DNA of 64,000 nt from the NCBI RefSeq assembly GCF_041146395.1, contig NC_090989.1, forward strand, positions 216,598,843 through 216,662,842, read 5' to 3'. Position numbers and translations under genes: made by a program. The stretch's first letter is position 1, and each line of letters begins with the position of its first letter. Below the pieces are notes generated by a model. It made no database searches. It had not been told where the DNA came from and was given only the letters and a program-made list of their open reading frames with translations. Below, piece by piece: positions 30,617 to 45,239 of this stretch. This DNA comes from Eulemur rufifrons. Lineage: Eukaryota > Chordata > Mammalia > Primates > Lemuridae.

Positions 30617-31263
30617 AGAAAGACGGGCTCCAGAGCCAGCCGTTGCTGCTCATAGTGGAGGCAGCAGAACAAACCAATCTGCACCCCCACCTCCCGCAGG
30701 TTGAATTTAGTTTTCAAGGTTACTTTAAACCGATCAGATGGGGAGGACTGTGGAGGGGACCCTAACCTCTGCCATACATACTGAATAACAGTAACATAAG
30801 CCACTGAGACCCACAAAAAACTCTCCTGCTTGTAAAACTCAACAGAAAAGGGATTTCCAACTATTTCAAATATAGAATACATTTGTACATTTTATGTTTA
30901 AAATTATTTTCTCACCAGAAAAATAATTTCTATAACTCCATACTGGTTATTCATCATTTTCTTATAAACAGAATGATCAAATCTTGTTTACTATTTGTCC
31001 TTTGTCATCATTAGAAGTAATTCATGATTTTTTTTTTCATTAAAAAATACAGAAGAGTAGAAAGAAAAGGAAAGAAAACCAGTCTCCCCCCTGTATCACC
31101 ACCCGCACACGAGCACAGGTAACATTTGGCAGGAACTTGGTGTTTATGTGAGATACTCAAAATCGCCGGCTGGAGAATGAGAGAACTGGGGTGGGGACAG
31201 ACCCAGGGCTCCTTGCATGTCTGAATCTTTCTGATGGTCATCGATGGCTCTTTTATAATCAAT

Positions 31264-31337
31264 TCTCTCTGTCTCTTTCTCTCTCTCTCTCTCTCTATAT
31301 ATATATACACATACATACACATACACACATATATAGA
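31264..31337. repeat. Compound microsatellite (CT)n(TA)n(CA)n
   Basis: A run of CT, then TATATA, then CACATACA units. The short open frames across it are artefacts of low complexity. Confidence 0.9.
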
Positions 31338-31496
31338 AAGCTTCATTTTCTTTTTTACTTTCAGGAAAGATATATGCTTATTGGGGAAGAAAAAAAACAA
31401 ACCAGAAATTATAGAAAGAAGGCAAAAATTACCCAATCTCACCAGTCAACCATATCATTGTTTGTAAATACATTTTAAGGGGAAACCTTTGCAGAT

Positions 31497-31535
31497 GTGT
31501 GTTTGTGTGTGTGTGTGCGCGCGCGCGTGTGTATG
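31497..31535. repeat. (TG)n(CG)n(TG)n microsatellite
   Basis: Alternating purine-pyrimidine tract including 'gtgcgcgcgcgcgtgtg', a textbook Z-DNA-prone sequence. Confidence 0.9.
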
Positions 31536-31539
31536 GAGA

Positions 31540-32300
31540 GAGATATAGATGTTTTGTATAATTTGTATTCTGAACATCTTTCCATGTCTAAACTTCTTTA
31601 AGATAATTTCCTAGAAGTAGACAAAAACAATCCTGAGCCACAGGAGAGACACACACATCTTAAAGGGACAGAAGAAGGACTCACCACGGTAAGCGCCTTT
31701 TAGTAAACGCTCTAAGAAAGGGTGGTCAGGGGCCTATCACCAAGTGCCGGCTAGAACAAATATTGAATTCTTTTGGCAGCCTTGAGCTGTCTCAGGCAGG
31801 CACTTTAAAGGGGGCTGGGGTCATCCCAGGCATGTGGCCTTGAGCTGTTAGAAACTAGGTTAGTGTTTGTTTAAGTCTTTTAATGTAGGGAGAGTGGTGG
31901 ACAAAATTATTTGTGCTAAGAAGTCTGTAGCTTTTCTAGGCCAAGGCTGAGGCCTAGTCAAGAAGAGGGCTCGGAGGAGTTTGGATAGAGTTTGGCCAGA
32001 AGAGAATTTTTGCCAATGGTCACCAGCATTGGACTTTGATATCTTTTAAATCTTGACCATTCTGACAGCAAGAAACAGATATCATTGTTTTTATTTGCAT
32101 TTCCTCAAAACTAGTAAAACTGAACATCTTTTATATATTTCTTGTCATCTGTATTTCTTCTTTTGTGGATTGACTGTTTATGTCCTTAACTCATTTTTCA
32201 ACGAAGATAGCTGTTTTTTTATTTACTGATTTGTAAATGTTGATATTTTTAGTTTGAAAATTCAAAAATTTTTCTTAATACATTTGGCATTTAATAACCT
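31540..32300 (-). repeat. L1-like and unassigned old repeat sequence
   Basis: 32040-32280 ('tttttatttgcatttcctcaaaactag', 'catctgtatttcttcttttgtgg') resembles antisense L1M-type non-coding sequence. 31640-32030 looks LTR-like but could not be named. Confidence 0.4.
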
Positions 32301-32304
32301 AGCC

Positions 32305-32527
32305 TTTCAGCCTAGGCAATACAGTGAGATCTCATCTCTATAAAAAAAAAACAATTTTTTTTAATTAGCCAGGCATGGTGACATGCACCTGTAGTCCCAG
32401 CTACTGGGGAGGCTGAGGCAGGAGGATCGTTTGAGCCAGGAATTTGAGGTTACAGTAAGCTGTGATTGGGCCACTGCACTCCAGCCTGGGTGACAGAGTG
32501 AGACACTGTTTCAAAAGAAAAAAGAAA
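32305..32527 (+). repeat. Partial old Alu, sense
   Basis: Starts in the left arm at 'agcctaggcaatacagtgag' and continues through the right arm to 'gggtgacagagtgagacactgtttcaaaag'. The first third of the element is missing. Confidence 0.85.
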
Positions 32528-33604
32528 TACCTAGCCTATACCACATTTCTACATCTCACATACTATTCCTGTGCCTGTAATTATCAAATGAAGAAAAATG
32601 CTAAGCACCAAACTTGGTCAGTTGCTCTAGTCTCTACCCCAACCAACACTTTGTCCCGAGGCTCTCTGGGACTATGAGGCCACTCTGGCTTCTAAATGCA
32701 TATCCACAACTCTGGATAATAGAACAGACCAGCTGTGCTTCTTTGAGCTCTAGGCAAACCTAAAATTTCTGACTACAAATGTCTTCCTCTCCTTACCCCA
32801 CTCCCTCCCCTTGAGGCTGGAGAGGCAAAACACAGTTAATTATGCTGTGATAGAGTGCAAGTCTATCACAAAAAGCTGTCTACTCACGTTTTTCTCCTAC
32901 TTAACATTGTTTTGGATAGATGGCCCTAGGTTCTGGTTTACAGATCTGTTAGTTTAATGGGTTCACAGCCATGTGGAAGAATACGGAAAGGACATGGTTG
33001 AAGGACCGGTTTGGTCCACCTCTGTCTCATATCAAAGAGATTAGGAGGTGCTTTTGAGCTCACTAGGGAAGATGGCAGACACCAAAGACCAGCCTTCTGT
33101 TATAAAAAAGCCCAGCTCTCTTGAAAGTCACAAAAAAATGTTCGTCTTCCCAAGTCCCTCCTGAGGAACAGTGGAATGGCCAATGAGTTCCGGAGAAAAA
33201 ACCAGTCTCACCTCCAGCCCCCACCTCCAATAAGTGGAGATATTTCATAAATAGAAAATACAACACAGGAAAAGACTTTCTCCAAACTGAGAATAGGTTA
33301 AGGGTCAACCCATTGACCTGAAGTTTGGAGAACGCCGCATCAGTAAAGCAGCATTGATCAAGCAGGAAATAAATTGATTAATCAATTTACCACTTGATAA
33401 TATTTACTTTGCTTATAATCCATGTATAGCTTCCAACTTCCCTTATCTTTCCTGTTCTCTCCAGTGTAAAATGATCTAAGAGGTCAAGAGTAACTGTCAT
33501 GGTGGTATTTGGTGAAGAAATATATTTTGACCACTAAAATGGCTTTGAGATTGGAAATCACTTAGGATATAAGTAAGGGAAGTACAAATAGAAACTCTTG
33601 CTAC
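32528..33604. other. Intergenic stretch, nothing recognised
   Basis: No gene, RNA or repeat could be supported by reading. Confidence 0.45.
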
Positions 33605-33605
33605 G

Positions 33606-33903
33606 TTTTTAATTTAATTAATTAATTTATTTATTTTGAGACAGAGTCTTTCTCTGTCATCTTGGGTAGAGTGCAGTGGCATCATCGTAGCTCACTACAG
33701 GCTCAAACTCCTGGGCTTAAGCAATCCTCCTGCCTCAGCCTTCCAAGTAGCTGGGCCACAATTACAGGCTAATTGTTCTATTTTTAGTAGAGATGGGATC
33801 TCACTCTTGCTCAGGCTTGTCTTGAACTCCCGACCTCAAGCAATCCTCCCGCCTCAGCCACCCAGAGTGCTAGGATTACAGGCGTGAGCCACCATGCCCG
33901 ACC
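33606..33903 (-). repeat. Alu, antisense, early strepsirrhine-like
   Basis: Has 'gggatctcactcttgctcaggc', the strepsirrhine left-arm feature read in reverse, but lacks the extended AT-rich linker and has a small internal deletion near 33760. Ends 'gtgagccaccatgcccgacc'. Confidence 0.85.
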
Positions 33904-34009
33904 CCTGTTTCTAATTTTAATTTTCCCCCAAAGTACGTATTTTAAAAATTTTAAGGGTACATGTGTTTATTACAAAAATTTCAGACAAAGACTTATGTAA
34001 AGGAAAGTC

Positions 34010-34215
34010 TCCTCTGTTATTCATTTATTGTTATGTTGCAAATGACTCCAAAACTGAGAGGCTTAAAACACCACCATTCATTCATCTTGCTTACTAATCT
34101 ACAATTTGGGCAGGACTCAGGAGGGAATAGCTCACCTCTGTCCCATGCAGCATCTGCCAGGCAGCTGGGCCAGGCGCCGGAGGATTCACCTCCAAGAAGT
34201 CTGACTCACCTGGAT
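34010..34215. repeat. Unclassified ancient repeat, same family as 28446-29610
   Basis: 'ttgcaaatgactccaaaactgagaggcttaaaacaccacc' followed by 'ctacaatttgggcaggactcaggagg' parallels the repeat split by the Tigger copy. Family name not certain. Confidence 0.5.
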
Positions 34216-34751
34216 GGTGAATTGTTTAATATGTCAGGCAAATGTAAAGCTTTGATTTTCCTGAAGACATAAATTATCCAGGTAGTTTTTAAAGGAAAAT
34301 GGGAGTTGTAAATAAAAGAAATAGAGTAGCCTACTCTCACTTGCAAAAATACAATTTTCAAAAAAGTTAAAAACATGACTGTTATACAAAGTGAACACAT
34401 CAAAAATTTGTTCAACTGGCCGGGCGAGGTGGCACTGTACAGGGGCACTTGTGTCTGGAAGGTTTTAGGTCTGAAGTTGCTGACAGGCATCCAGCCACCA
34501 CGAGAAGCCTGAAAATGCAGCAGCACGGAATAAAAGCGACAGACAGCAGAGGGAAACAGCATCCTGACGACTCTAACTGAGCCCTGAACCAACTGTGCTG
34601 CCTGCCTGCAACCTTGACCCCAGGCGTTTCTGTTATGCTAGTCAATACACTTCCTTTCTTTTTGTTTGTTTGCTTATTGAAACCAGGTAAATTGATTCCA
34701 AATGATTCTTGGTTTCTTCTTTTATGCCAGCCCGCTAAACATGTATTCACT

Positions 34752-34850
34752 TCTCTGGGCTTCTGTCTCTCCTTCTGTAAAAGGAATAAGTAATACCTAC
34801 TACAATGAGTTGTAAAGATTAAATAAGTAATAAATATAAATATAATATAC
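34752..34850 (+). repeat. MIR-like fragment, sense
   Basis: 'ctgggcttctgtctctccttctgtaaaaggaataag' and 'gagttgtaaagattaaataag' follow the 3' half of MIR. Confidence 0.45.
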
Positions 34851-34925
34851 TTTATGATGCCAAGGTAAAAGAGACATCACCTAGCTTAATTTTTCTACAT
34901 TAAATTACATCTGGTTCTATCCTCC

Positions 34926-35592
<667 letters not shown>

Positions 35593-36140
35593 TACACCCA
35601 TTTACTAGCATTGAAGACTCCTAATATCAGTCATTATGGGGGCTCTTTTACTCTTTACTAGTTAAATCTGTCAAAAATTGCCTAAGGAAGATTACTTGGT
35701 CTTTGGTATACCATGGTTGCTACCAGGACATTCATCGTCCAAGACCCTTCAAAGGCAGGTGGCTCCACAGCCTCTTTGACATTTAGGGGATCTGGCAACT
35801 TTTATGTAGCTCGTCAAACTATGGTGTTCAATATTCGGTGCCTCCAGCAAACACATCTGCTCACTCCATCAGAAGTCCTGCTGCCCCCTAGGACACTTCT
35901 GGATAGGAAATTGCTGCATACAGATTCCTCTACTCACATCTCCTCAACTCCTTGGAGTTCAGCTAGCCTTGGGTAAACCCCTGTCTTTGAACCCAGTGAC
36001 CCCATCTTCAGACTCTGTCTTTTCTTTCTAAAAACCACCCGGCTAAATCCACCTCCCGCACAAGAGCCTAGATAGAGCTTTATAACAGATGGCTTGTGAC
36101 TCTGCTTTGAGCTGGGAAACACAAAATATCATTAACAACC

Positions 36141-36673
36141 TGTGATAGGCAGCCTTCGAGAGGACTCTCAATAATCCCCACCTGCTGGCATTCGTGCCCT
36201 TGTATGATCCCCGCCTCTGAGTGTGGGTTGGATGCAGTGACTCACTGCTCACACACAGAATACAGCAAAAGTGCTAAAATGTCACTTCCAAAATTAGCTT
36301 ATAAAACATCAGTGACTTCTATCTGTTTACCCTCTCTTTCTCTCCCTCACTGCTCTGGGGAGGAACCAGCTGCCACACTGTGAGCTGCCCAACCAAGAAT
36401 CCCACGTGTCAAGGAACTGATATCTGGGACAACAGCCAGAGAGGACCGGAGGCTTGCCAAACACAGTGTGAGTGAGTCTGGAAGCAGATGGAACCTCCCT
36501 AAGATGTGCCTTGTGAGGACAGGAACCCTCACCAAACCTGAGTTCAGCCTTGTAAGAGACCCTGAGCCAGCTAAGCAGCTGATGCCTGACTCACAGAAAC
36601 TGTGAGACGATAAGTATTTCTTGTTTTGAGGGATTTGGAATAATTTGTTATGCGGCAACAGATAGCTAATACA
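36141..36673 (+). mobile_element. LTR, MaLR-like (MLT1-type)
   Basis: Begins 'tgtgataggcagccttcgag' and ends 'gttatgcggcaacagatagctaataca', with 'agagaccctgagccagctaagcagctgatgcctgactcacagaaactgtgag' near the 3' end. The order matches an old MaLR-class LTR; exact subfamily uncertain. Confidence 0.65.
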
Positions 36674-38198
36674 TGGCCTCTAAGATGAGCAGCCCAGAAT
36701 TTCCTGGAAAAGAAGATAAAATTGCCTTTTCCTCCTTTTGAAGACCTTTTTTTTTTTTTTTTTTTTGGCAGGGAGGAGGAAAGAGCACCAAATAGCTTGT
36801 AAATAATCTTGCAACAAATGAAAATCACCTGAAGCAATGTAGGTAGATGGAACAGAAATCCCTACAGAGGGAGAGTCCCACCTCCTGTCGTGGTCAGTCC
36901 AACTCTGCCCACGTTGAAGAATGGCCGTGCTCCCTAAGCTGCACCATCCCAAACCCTCCAACACAAGAAAGGAACAGAGCCCAATGCTCAGAGGAGAGGT
37001 GGGGGCACAGCTGCCACAAGTCCTTAAACTGCTCTTTGGCCTCCCCTAAAGAAACTCACACCTGTTCCTGTGACCTCAAGGAAATAATAAGCTAACTTTG
37101 GCTTGGGCTTCCAGAGCTAATGGAATTTCTAGATGAAAGTCCTCAAAGGCTAGAACTGTCATTCCTATCATGGGACCTTGCCCTAAACCTGGAGATTCTG
37201 GTGCATTTCTCAGAATTAAAGGCTGCCATGCGGGCTCCCTCCGGGAACACGAGCCCCTTACACAGCATCCGGCACCAAAGCGTAACCTGTGGTCCAGCCA
37301 CCCCTGAGGTGTCAACTCATTCATGCATGGTGCTCTCCTGACACTAGGTGTGCAGTGGAAGGCCTGGCGTTGTATAGCCTCAGGGAACTCCACTGCTGCT
37401 GTGTCCAATGCCAGCAACACCTGCTGAGGCACAACTTTGTAGAAGATGAACGACAGTGTCTAGGTTTATGTACCACACCATGGGCCCTGAGCATGAGGAC
37501 AAAGTATTTAAAAATGTTTTCTAGACAAAAACATCCTCATCTCCCACCATTATCCAGCCAGTGAGTTTCCCTGCTTTTGTGAGTCCCCCTGTTTCCCCAT
37601 ATGGGCAAGAGTTGGGGTAGGGGAGGGAACACAGTGCTGAAGCTCTTGTCCTGGTCACTTCCCCTCTCCATTTGGGACAGGTCTTGTGCCAGCTGCAGTG
37701 AGTGGAAATCCAGTCTGGCCGTGACCATGGAGGGAGGCAACGATACGGTACCCAGAAACTACTTCCTGAAGGGCTCCAGGCCAGGCTCTGGGGTGTTCAC
37801 CTCACCTTTGGTGAAGCTCAGGTACGTGAAGAAGATCAACAGCGTGGGAGTCACATCACCTGAGTTCTGTAGTCCTGGCTTTTCTATTTAATGTGTGGGT
37901 GACTGAGTATCTCTAAACTTCAATTTGGAAAAAATCAAATTAAATGATGGGGAGACGTCTGGCTTCCAGTCTGGCATGTAAGGAGTTTGCAAGTCGTTTC
38001 TCCTGTCCATGAACAAACTGAAAACCAACACCTTTTCTATCCATCAGAGAACTGAGGTCACAGAGTGAACTGTTGTCCCCAGAACTGAAGAGACAGTTTT
38101 CATAGTGAAGGTCAGAGTCAAATTCCCTAGTGGTTCTTGCGGGGCTAGGGGAAAGTAGTCACTTAAAAATTTGCCCCAGAACATTCTGCTCTTTGGTT
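36674..38198. other. Intergenic stretch, nothing recognised
   Basis: Includes a T-run at 36750-36767 and moderately GC-rich sequence at 36850-37500. Open frames here are short, overlap on both strands and show no family I recognise. Confidence 0.5.
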
Positions 38199-38482
38199 TT
38201 TTTTTTCTTTAGAGATGGAATCCCCCTCTGCCACCCAGCCTGGAGTGCAGTGGCACAATCGTAGCTCACTGCAGCCTCAAATTCCTGAGCTTAGGTGATC
38301 CTCCCACCTCAGTCTCCTGAGAGTAGCTGGGACTGCAGGCATGCATCACCATGCCCTGCTAACTTTTAACTTTTTTAGAGATGGGGTCTTGCTATATTGC
38401 CCAGGCTAGTTTCAAACTCCTGAACTCAACTGATCCTCCCGCCTTGGTCTCCCAAAGTGCCGGGATGATGGCCTGGCTCATT
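38199..38482 (-). repeat. Old Alu, antisense
   Basis: From 'tttttttctttagagatggaatc' through 'gcctggagtgcagtggcac' and 'ttgctatattgcccaggctag' to 'caaagtgccgggatgatggcctggctc'. AluJ-like and diverged. Confidence 0.85.
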
Positions 38483-39930
38483 TTGTTCTTCTTAACAAAG
38501 CCTGCCCTCAAGAGAAACTACAGCCTTACTGACCTGGGGGAAGGAAAATGTCCAGCTTCAGCTGGTTCCAGCCTTCCTGTCTCACCTAAGAGGGAAAACA
38601 AAACAAAACTGAGAGCCACTTGTGCCGGTCACAGCCCAGGCACACAGGGTCACTAACAGACTGAGACCTATTCATGGGACTAGGAAATACTTCCTGTCTC
38701 CCCACATCTGACCACCACATTAATAGGGCTCCTGTATAATAACAGGAGAATACAATTGAAAGAACAATTTAGTAAGTGTCTGGAGAATAGCTAAGAAATC
38801 TCTAGGGAAACTCGAAGATAATAGGGAGGCAAAAACAAGGGCACCAGATGACACCCACAGCTACAGCAACCAGTAAACACTGCCTAACGCCTGGCCAGAA
38901 AAACATAAAACCTCACCCCAAGGTCTATTTATAGCAGTTCCTTTTACCCAAGACATCACATCCAGCTTTCAACAGAACATTGCAAGGCATACTAAAAGAC
39001 AAATAAAATGATGGATATTATCAAATAGATTATTAAAGGCAGAAATTAATCTTCCCAGACTCTAGTCTTTGATTTCTAATCCTGCCCCATTCAATAGGAG
39101 TTAAAGTTAGCTTTTCCAAGACCGTAATCCCAGAGCCAGGGCAGGTGGACAGCGTGGGGGAGCCAGGAGGTGCCACACTGCCCTGACTTCTCCACCCCTC
39201 TAAGTATAAAGGACAGTGTTGATATGTCAGATGGCTCCTGTGGCTTCTTTATCACACATTCGTGACACCACATGCTGCATTTGGGGTGGGGGATTCCTTC
39301 TGTTTCTCCACCTGCTGAAGAGGAATCCTAATGTCACCAGTATTTTGGAAAAAACAGAGACAAAAATTTGGAGTAGATACATTTCTTAGTTCACAGATAA
39401 AATAACTAGGTAAAAGTTAAAAGTTACATTAAAAAATAGTTAACTACATTTCTTATAAAGGAGATAGAGATGGATGGATGGATATAGAGATATAGGTATA
39501 GAGATATACCTGTACATTTAATAAAGGTTATGATTGATATAAACATTTTCCGATATAAATTATTCATAAGTCTGAGACTTTTAGGTGAAAATTTCTGTGT
39601 CGTTTCTACCTAAAGAAAATGTAAAACATTATCTGTCTGGTCACATCACAGTAATAACTAATCAAAAATAATTGCTTAACTTATGTGACTTTTGCTTGGC
39701 ACTTTGGTGATAAACTGTTTTCGTTTGTTTCTGCTAGTATTGACTCTGCTTAGTATGTTTATGATCTTCAGCTAAGTTTTCATTACTGTTCTAAACTAAG
39801 TGCTGTGGTGCAGACAGAACACATTGTTTTTGGCCCCTGGAAACTTAGTGTTTAGAAGGAGAGAAAATACATAAGCACAATACCCTTCAGTGGCATCACA
39901 AGGCAGTACAATGTAGAATTAAGGGTTATA
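38483..39930. other. Intergenic stretch with a (GGAT/GATA) microsatellite
   Basis: Short tetranucleotide repeat at about 39463-39515 ('gagatggatggatggatatagagata'). Nothing else recognised. Confidence 0.5.
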
Positions 39931-39934
39931 TGGA

Positions 39935-40080
39935 TTAGAGGCAGAGTGGTCTAGTCCCAGCTCTCCCCCTAACTAGATATGTAATCTGGAGCAAGCCCTT
40001 CCCTCCATTCCCCACTGGGCCCCATTGCCTTGTATGTGAAATGGGAGGAGAGCTGAGCTATTATCTCAAAGACCCTGGCT
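39935..40080 (+). repeat. MIR-like fragment, sense
   Basis: 'gcagagtggtctagtcccagctctccccctaactagatatgtaatctggagcaagcccttccctcc' follows the MIR 5' core at low identity. Confidence 0.45.
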
Positions 40081-40969
40081 AGCTATTGAATCCTAGGAGA
40101 GGCAGTGTCTATTAACAGAGAGACGGGATCTATCAGAGAAGCCAAAGGAAGGAAAACATCTGGGCTGCCTACCAATAGCTATTCTACCACCTGCCCTTTG
40201 TGATTTGTTAGGTTGGGACTAACCCTACTCTCAGCGAGAAGATGTCCTTACAGGGATCAACAGAGTCCCTTCTCTCTCATCAAAGCGGTTAGTTTAGGTG
40301 ATCCCAAATTTAAGCCAATCAACCTCTAATACCACTTTAGCCACCAGGATTGGTTTGTTCAGCCAATCAGAGCAAAGCACAGGGCTTTTGCTGGGAATTC
40401 TGGCACGCAGATGTTCCCCTTCCTCCTAGAGAGCATGAAAGCCTGAAAATGCTGCAGCCATTGACAAGAGGAGCCCCGTAGATGCTGATAGAAGCAAAAT
40501 CAAGACACTGATGAGAAAACAGAGCCAGAGCTAGGATCAAACCCCCCTGGGAGCCCCAAAAATTCACGTAGCCAATCCGCAAAGGATGCGTATGATTTGG
40601 ACAGGAAAAGAGGAAAAGGGAAAATATTAACAGTAGACAAATGACAGGAATCTGGAAAGAATGTGCAGCATTTCAACAATGGCCCTTTGCAATTATTTTA
40701 AATCTGTTTCCCTTTGCTTGGCTCAAGCGGAGAATTTGTATTCATTCAACGTGAAACATTGACCTTATCATAATACTGATTCTGCGTGAGAGGTTGGCTG
40801 TGCAGGCGTGGTTCCAGTCCTCAAAGAATTTAAACCTGGGCGGAGGGGCAAAAAGGTAAACCACCAACTACAGGAGAGGAGGGATGGAGCCCTCTTTCAG
40901 CCCTAGGGTCTGTGGAGGGGAGAAGAGTTTGGAGGAGGAGATATTTTCTGAATTCCTGCCGGGGAGGAA

Positions 40970-41060
40970 TTATTATCCACATTGTTATAAATATGGATAT
41001 ATAAATTATATTTTTATATATATATTTATTTTATATATAAAATATGTAAGTATAAGTTAA
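40970..41060. repeat. AT-rich low-complexity stretch
   Basis: Dominated by TATATA, ATTTATA and similar words. Confidence 0.85.
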
Positions 41061-41179
41061 ATGTTTGGGTGCCTCCAAAACACTTTAAGCCTGAGAGAGA
41101 TGTGATTGTGATCTGAGTCACACATGGTTACACCTTTTGTTTCTCAGATTAGAGATTAATTCAATTCCTTATTTTTCTT

Positions 41180-41608
41180 GTTCTGTACAATGACTAAAGA
41201 GAATTAAAAAGGTCAGGAACAAAATCCTCCTGCCTTCTTCATTAATGACCTTTGCTATAGATTAACTTCCTCTTTGTCGTCCTGCTTTGTTCAGACCAGA
41301 TCATAGAAAATTCACAACTATTACACCCACTGTAAAAATTGTTAAATGTACCCTTCCCAAAAAGAAGCACTGCCAATAACCAACCAAACCGCTGTAATTA
41401 TGCATCAACCTTGTATGAAAACGTTGTAATCCTGCTAAAAACCCTTCTGACTCTGCCTGTATAAATGAAATTTTAACTTCCCCCCTTTCGAACACTGGCT
41501 CCATTCCTTCAGAGTGGGTGTTTCCAGGTGGGCCATCCTCAAACCCTGTGCTTGAATTAACTCTCTTTAAATTAGATTCTGACCCTTTTGATTATTGTAG
41601 GTTGACAT
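41180..41608 (+). mobile_element. Probable solo LTR (ERV1-like)
   Basis: Has the pattern of a retroviral LTR: 'ccaataaccaaccaaaccgctgtaattatgcatc', a TATA-like 'ctgtataaatgaaattttaac', then 'ggctccattccttcagagtggg' and an end 'tgtaggttgaca'. There are no flanking internal sequences. The family cannot be named with certainty. Confidence 0.55.
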
Positions 41609-41724
41609 TGTATATAGATAAGGAGACTCAAGTACGTGAGCAAAAATGGCACATACCGAGTGAGACAATTATTGTCTTTACTGATAAGCCAGAAAGATAA
41701 GGTTCTGCCTTTCTTTTACACATT

Positions 41725-41815
41725 CCTTTAAGGAATGCCTAAGATCACAAAAGCAACTAGCAGGCAAGATAGTCTGGGGTTGAATCCTGGTCTGTCTGGC
41801 TTCCAAATCTTGCTG
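41725..41815 (-). repeat. MIR-like fragment, antisense
   Basis: 'aatgcctaagatcacaaaagcaactagcaggcaag' and 'gttgaatcctggtctgtctggcttcc' follow the reverse MIR core. Confidence 0.5.
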
Positions 41816-42110
41816 AAGACTCCCACTTCTCCAAGTGTGGTCTGTGGTGCACCGGCACCAGCCAGCAGCAAGACTGGCTACATAAGTTGTGTGGCCCTGG
41901 GCAAAATAAGAATATGGGCCCCTGCTCAAAAGGAGGGAAAAAAGTACCACTAACTATACTAAAATATCACACTAAGCGTTCTCTTTTCTTCCACAGCTGC
42001 TCAACTTGTCACGGTGTTTTATATTGGCCACTCAATGTCATTCTACATAAAGAAACACTTTAAATGACTAGCCTTTAGTCATTTAAATGACACGTATTTA
42101 CCATTTGTCT

Positions 42111-42428
<318 letters not shown>

Positions 42429-42439
42429 CCATTTGTCTT

Positions 42440-43154
42440 TTTAATCAAGCAATGCCAATTTTAAATGCAAAAATATGAACATTTAATTCATAATGTGGAA
42501 TCACTGAAATGACACAACTGTGTTTTGTAACTTGTACACAAGTGTATGTTTGTTCTTACCCGAACAGTGGAAACACTGAGCAAGGTAACTGGACTGTTTT
42601 TATTTTACTTCTTATTAAGCACACATTCTACTGCCAATCTCTACCTTCTGCTTCCTGATGAATAAGGAGGGACTGAAAGGAAAAGGAACTTTCTCTTCTC
42701 TTCCAAGTCATAATTTTCAGCACCAGTGGTTGGCTAATATAGGGAAGTAACACAGGAAGCGTATGATAGAGTTCTCTGTCATTCCTGTCTCTTAGAACAT
42801 CACTGCCTTCTTTCTGTGTTCACAGGAAGTTCTGGTGTCAACGGTAAGCATGGCTTCTCCAGGTGTCGGTGCCCCCACCTTTACTAAGTCACGGCCATAA
42901 CACACCACCCTGTCTGTGCTTCGGGACTTGCTGAACTCCCACTCAGGGGACATCCCAAGCACTATATGCGAATGGGTGGCAAAAGACAGTGGACACCCAT
43001 ACGCATACTGCACTACATGCATCTCTTCTATTCTCGTGCTGCCTGTATTGTTCCATTGGACTTTACTTACAAAACACAAGTTCAAATTTAAAATTATTAA
43101 GAATTGTCAGGTGACAGCAGTGCATGAAACCAAGCTCAGGGCCCTGGTGACTGC
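42440..43154. other. Intergenic stretch, nothing recognised
   Basis: No gene or named repeat supported. Confidence 0.45.
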
Positions 43155-44205
<1,051 letters not shown>

Positions 44206-44745
44206 GTAGACAAGTGAAAGTGTTTTCTCTGGTCTGCCCCGCCCCTCTCTTCTAAGCTTGGGTCCCTAGGTGTAGCTCCCCGGAATCTTACCAACCCTGC
44301 TGGTTTTTCTGAAAACCTATTTATGAGGCTTTGTTCAAATCTCAGGTTTCATCTGCCTTCCATCCATCCATCCAAGTCTTTTGTATATTCATGAATTCTT
44401 GTGGCAAGAAATAAACCACAAAGAACATCTAAAAGGAGCTTTCCTTTTAAAGGCCAATTTTAAGGGCTGGGCCAGAGGCAGAGCCCCCCAAAAGATGAAA
44501 GCCTTGCTAATTAACATGTCAATGTGTAGCAGAGATGCTTTCATTATTGAGAATTCAAAAGTGAGAAGAATCCTGTTTATTCCCTCTGTTTGCTATTTAA
44601 TTCCATTTATTTCCCTGTTTTTGCTAGTCATGCTGTTGCCCCGAGCAGATGAGGATTCTCTATACTCTTCTTTCTACTTTTGCTTGAGAGTTTTCATGGT
44701 AAAAATTTTAAAAAATGATAATAACACCCACCTTCAAAATCTTTT
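44206..44745. other. Intergenic stretch, nothing recognised
   Basis: No gene or named repeat; a short (CATC)n at about 44363. Confidence 0.45.
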
Positions 44746-44746
44746 T

Positions 44747-45018
44747 TTTCTTTTCTTAAGAGATGGGGTCTTTCTCTGTCACCCAGGGTGGAGTGCAGTG
44801 GCACGTTCATAGTAAACTGCAACCTTAAGCCTCCTGCCTCAGCCCCCTGAGTAGCTGGGACTACAGGTGTGCACCATCATGCCTGGCTAATTTTTTTTTT
44901 TTTAAACGGGGTCATGCTATATTGCCCAGGTTGGTCTTGAACTCTCAGCCTCAAGTGATCCTCTGCTTCAGCTTCCCAAAGTGCAGAGATTACAGGGTTG
45001 AGCCACCACACCCACCCT
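44747..45018 (-). repeat. Old Alu, antisense
   Basis: From 'ttttttcttttcttaagagatggggtc' to 'attacagggttgagccaccacaccc'. AluJ-like, with a small deletion near 44825. Confidence 0.85.
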
Positions 45019-45027
45019 CCTTCCAGA

Positions 45028-45130
45028 ATCTTGGCTAGGCAGGGTGGCTCACTCCTGTAATCCTAGCATTCTGGGAGGCCGAGGCGGGAGGAGTTCAAGA
45101 CCAAAATCTTTAACAGAAAAAAAAAAGAGG
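45028..45130 (+). repeat. Alu left-end fragment, sense
   Basis: 'cttggctaggcagggtggctcactcctgtaatcctagcattctgggaggccgaggcgggag' followed by 'gagttcaagacc' and an A-rich run. Only about 85 bases of the 5' end are present. Confidence 0.8.
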
Positions 45131-45239
45131 AGAGAAGAGATTTGAAATTTTAATTTTATTCGGCATTCAAGAAGTTTCTAAGAGTAACTTGAGAAAAGAA
45201 ATTAATCAAAATTAGTATTAAATAAAATTTAGAGGAGGC

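Noticed and set aside
31191..31478. Frames containing runs of SLSLSL and YIYIYI
   Set aside because: They translate a CT/TA microsatellite.
34419..34434. 'ggccgggcgaggtggc' as an Alu start
   Set aside because: Only 16 bases match the Alu 5' end and nothing Alu-like follows; too short to call.
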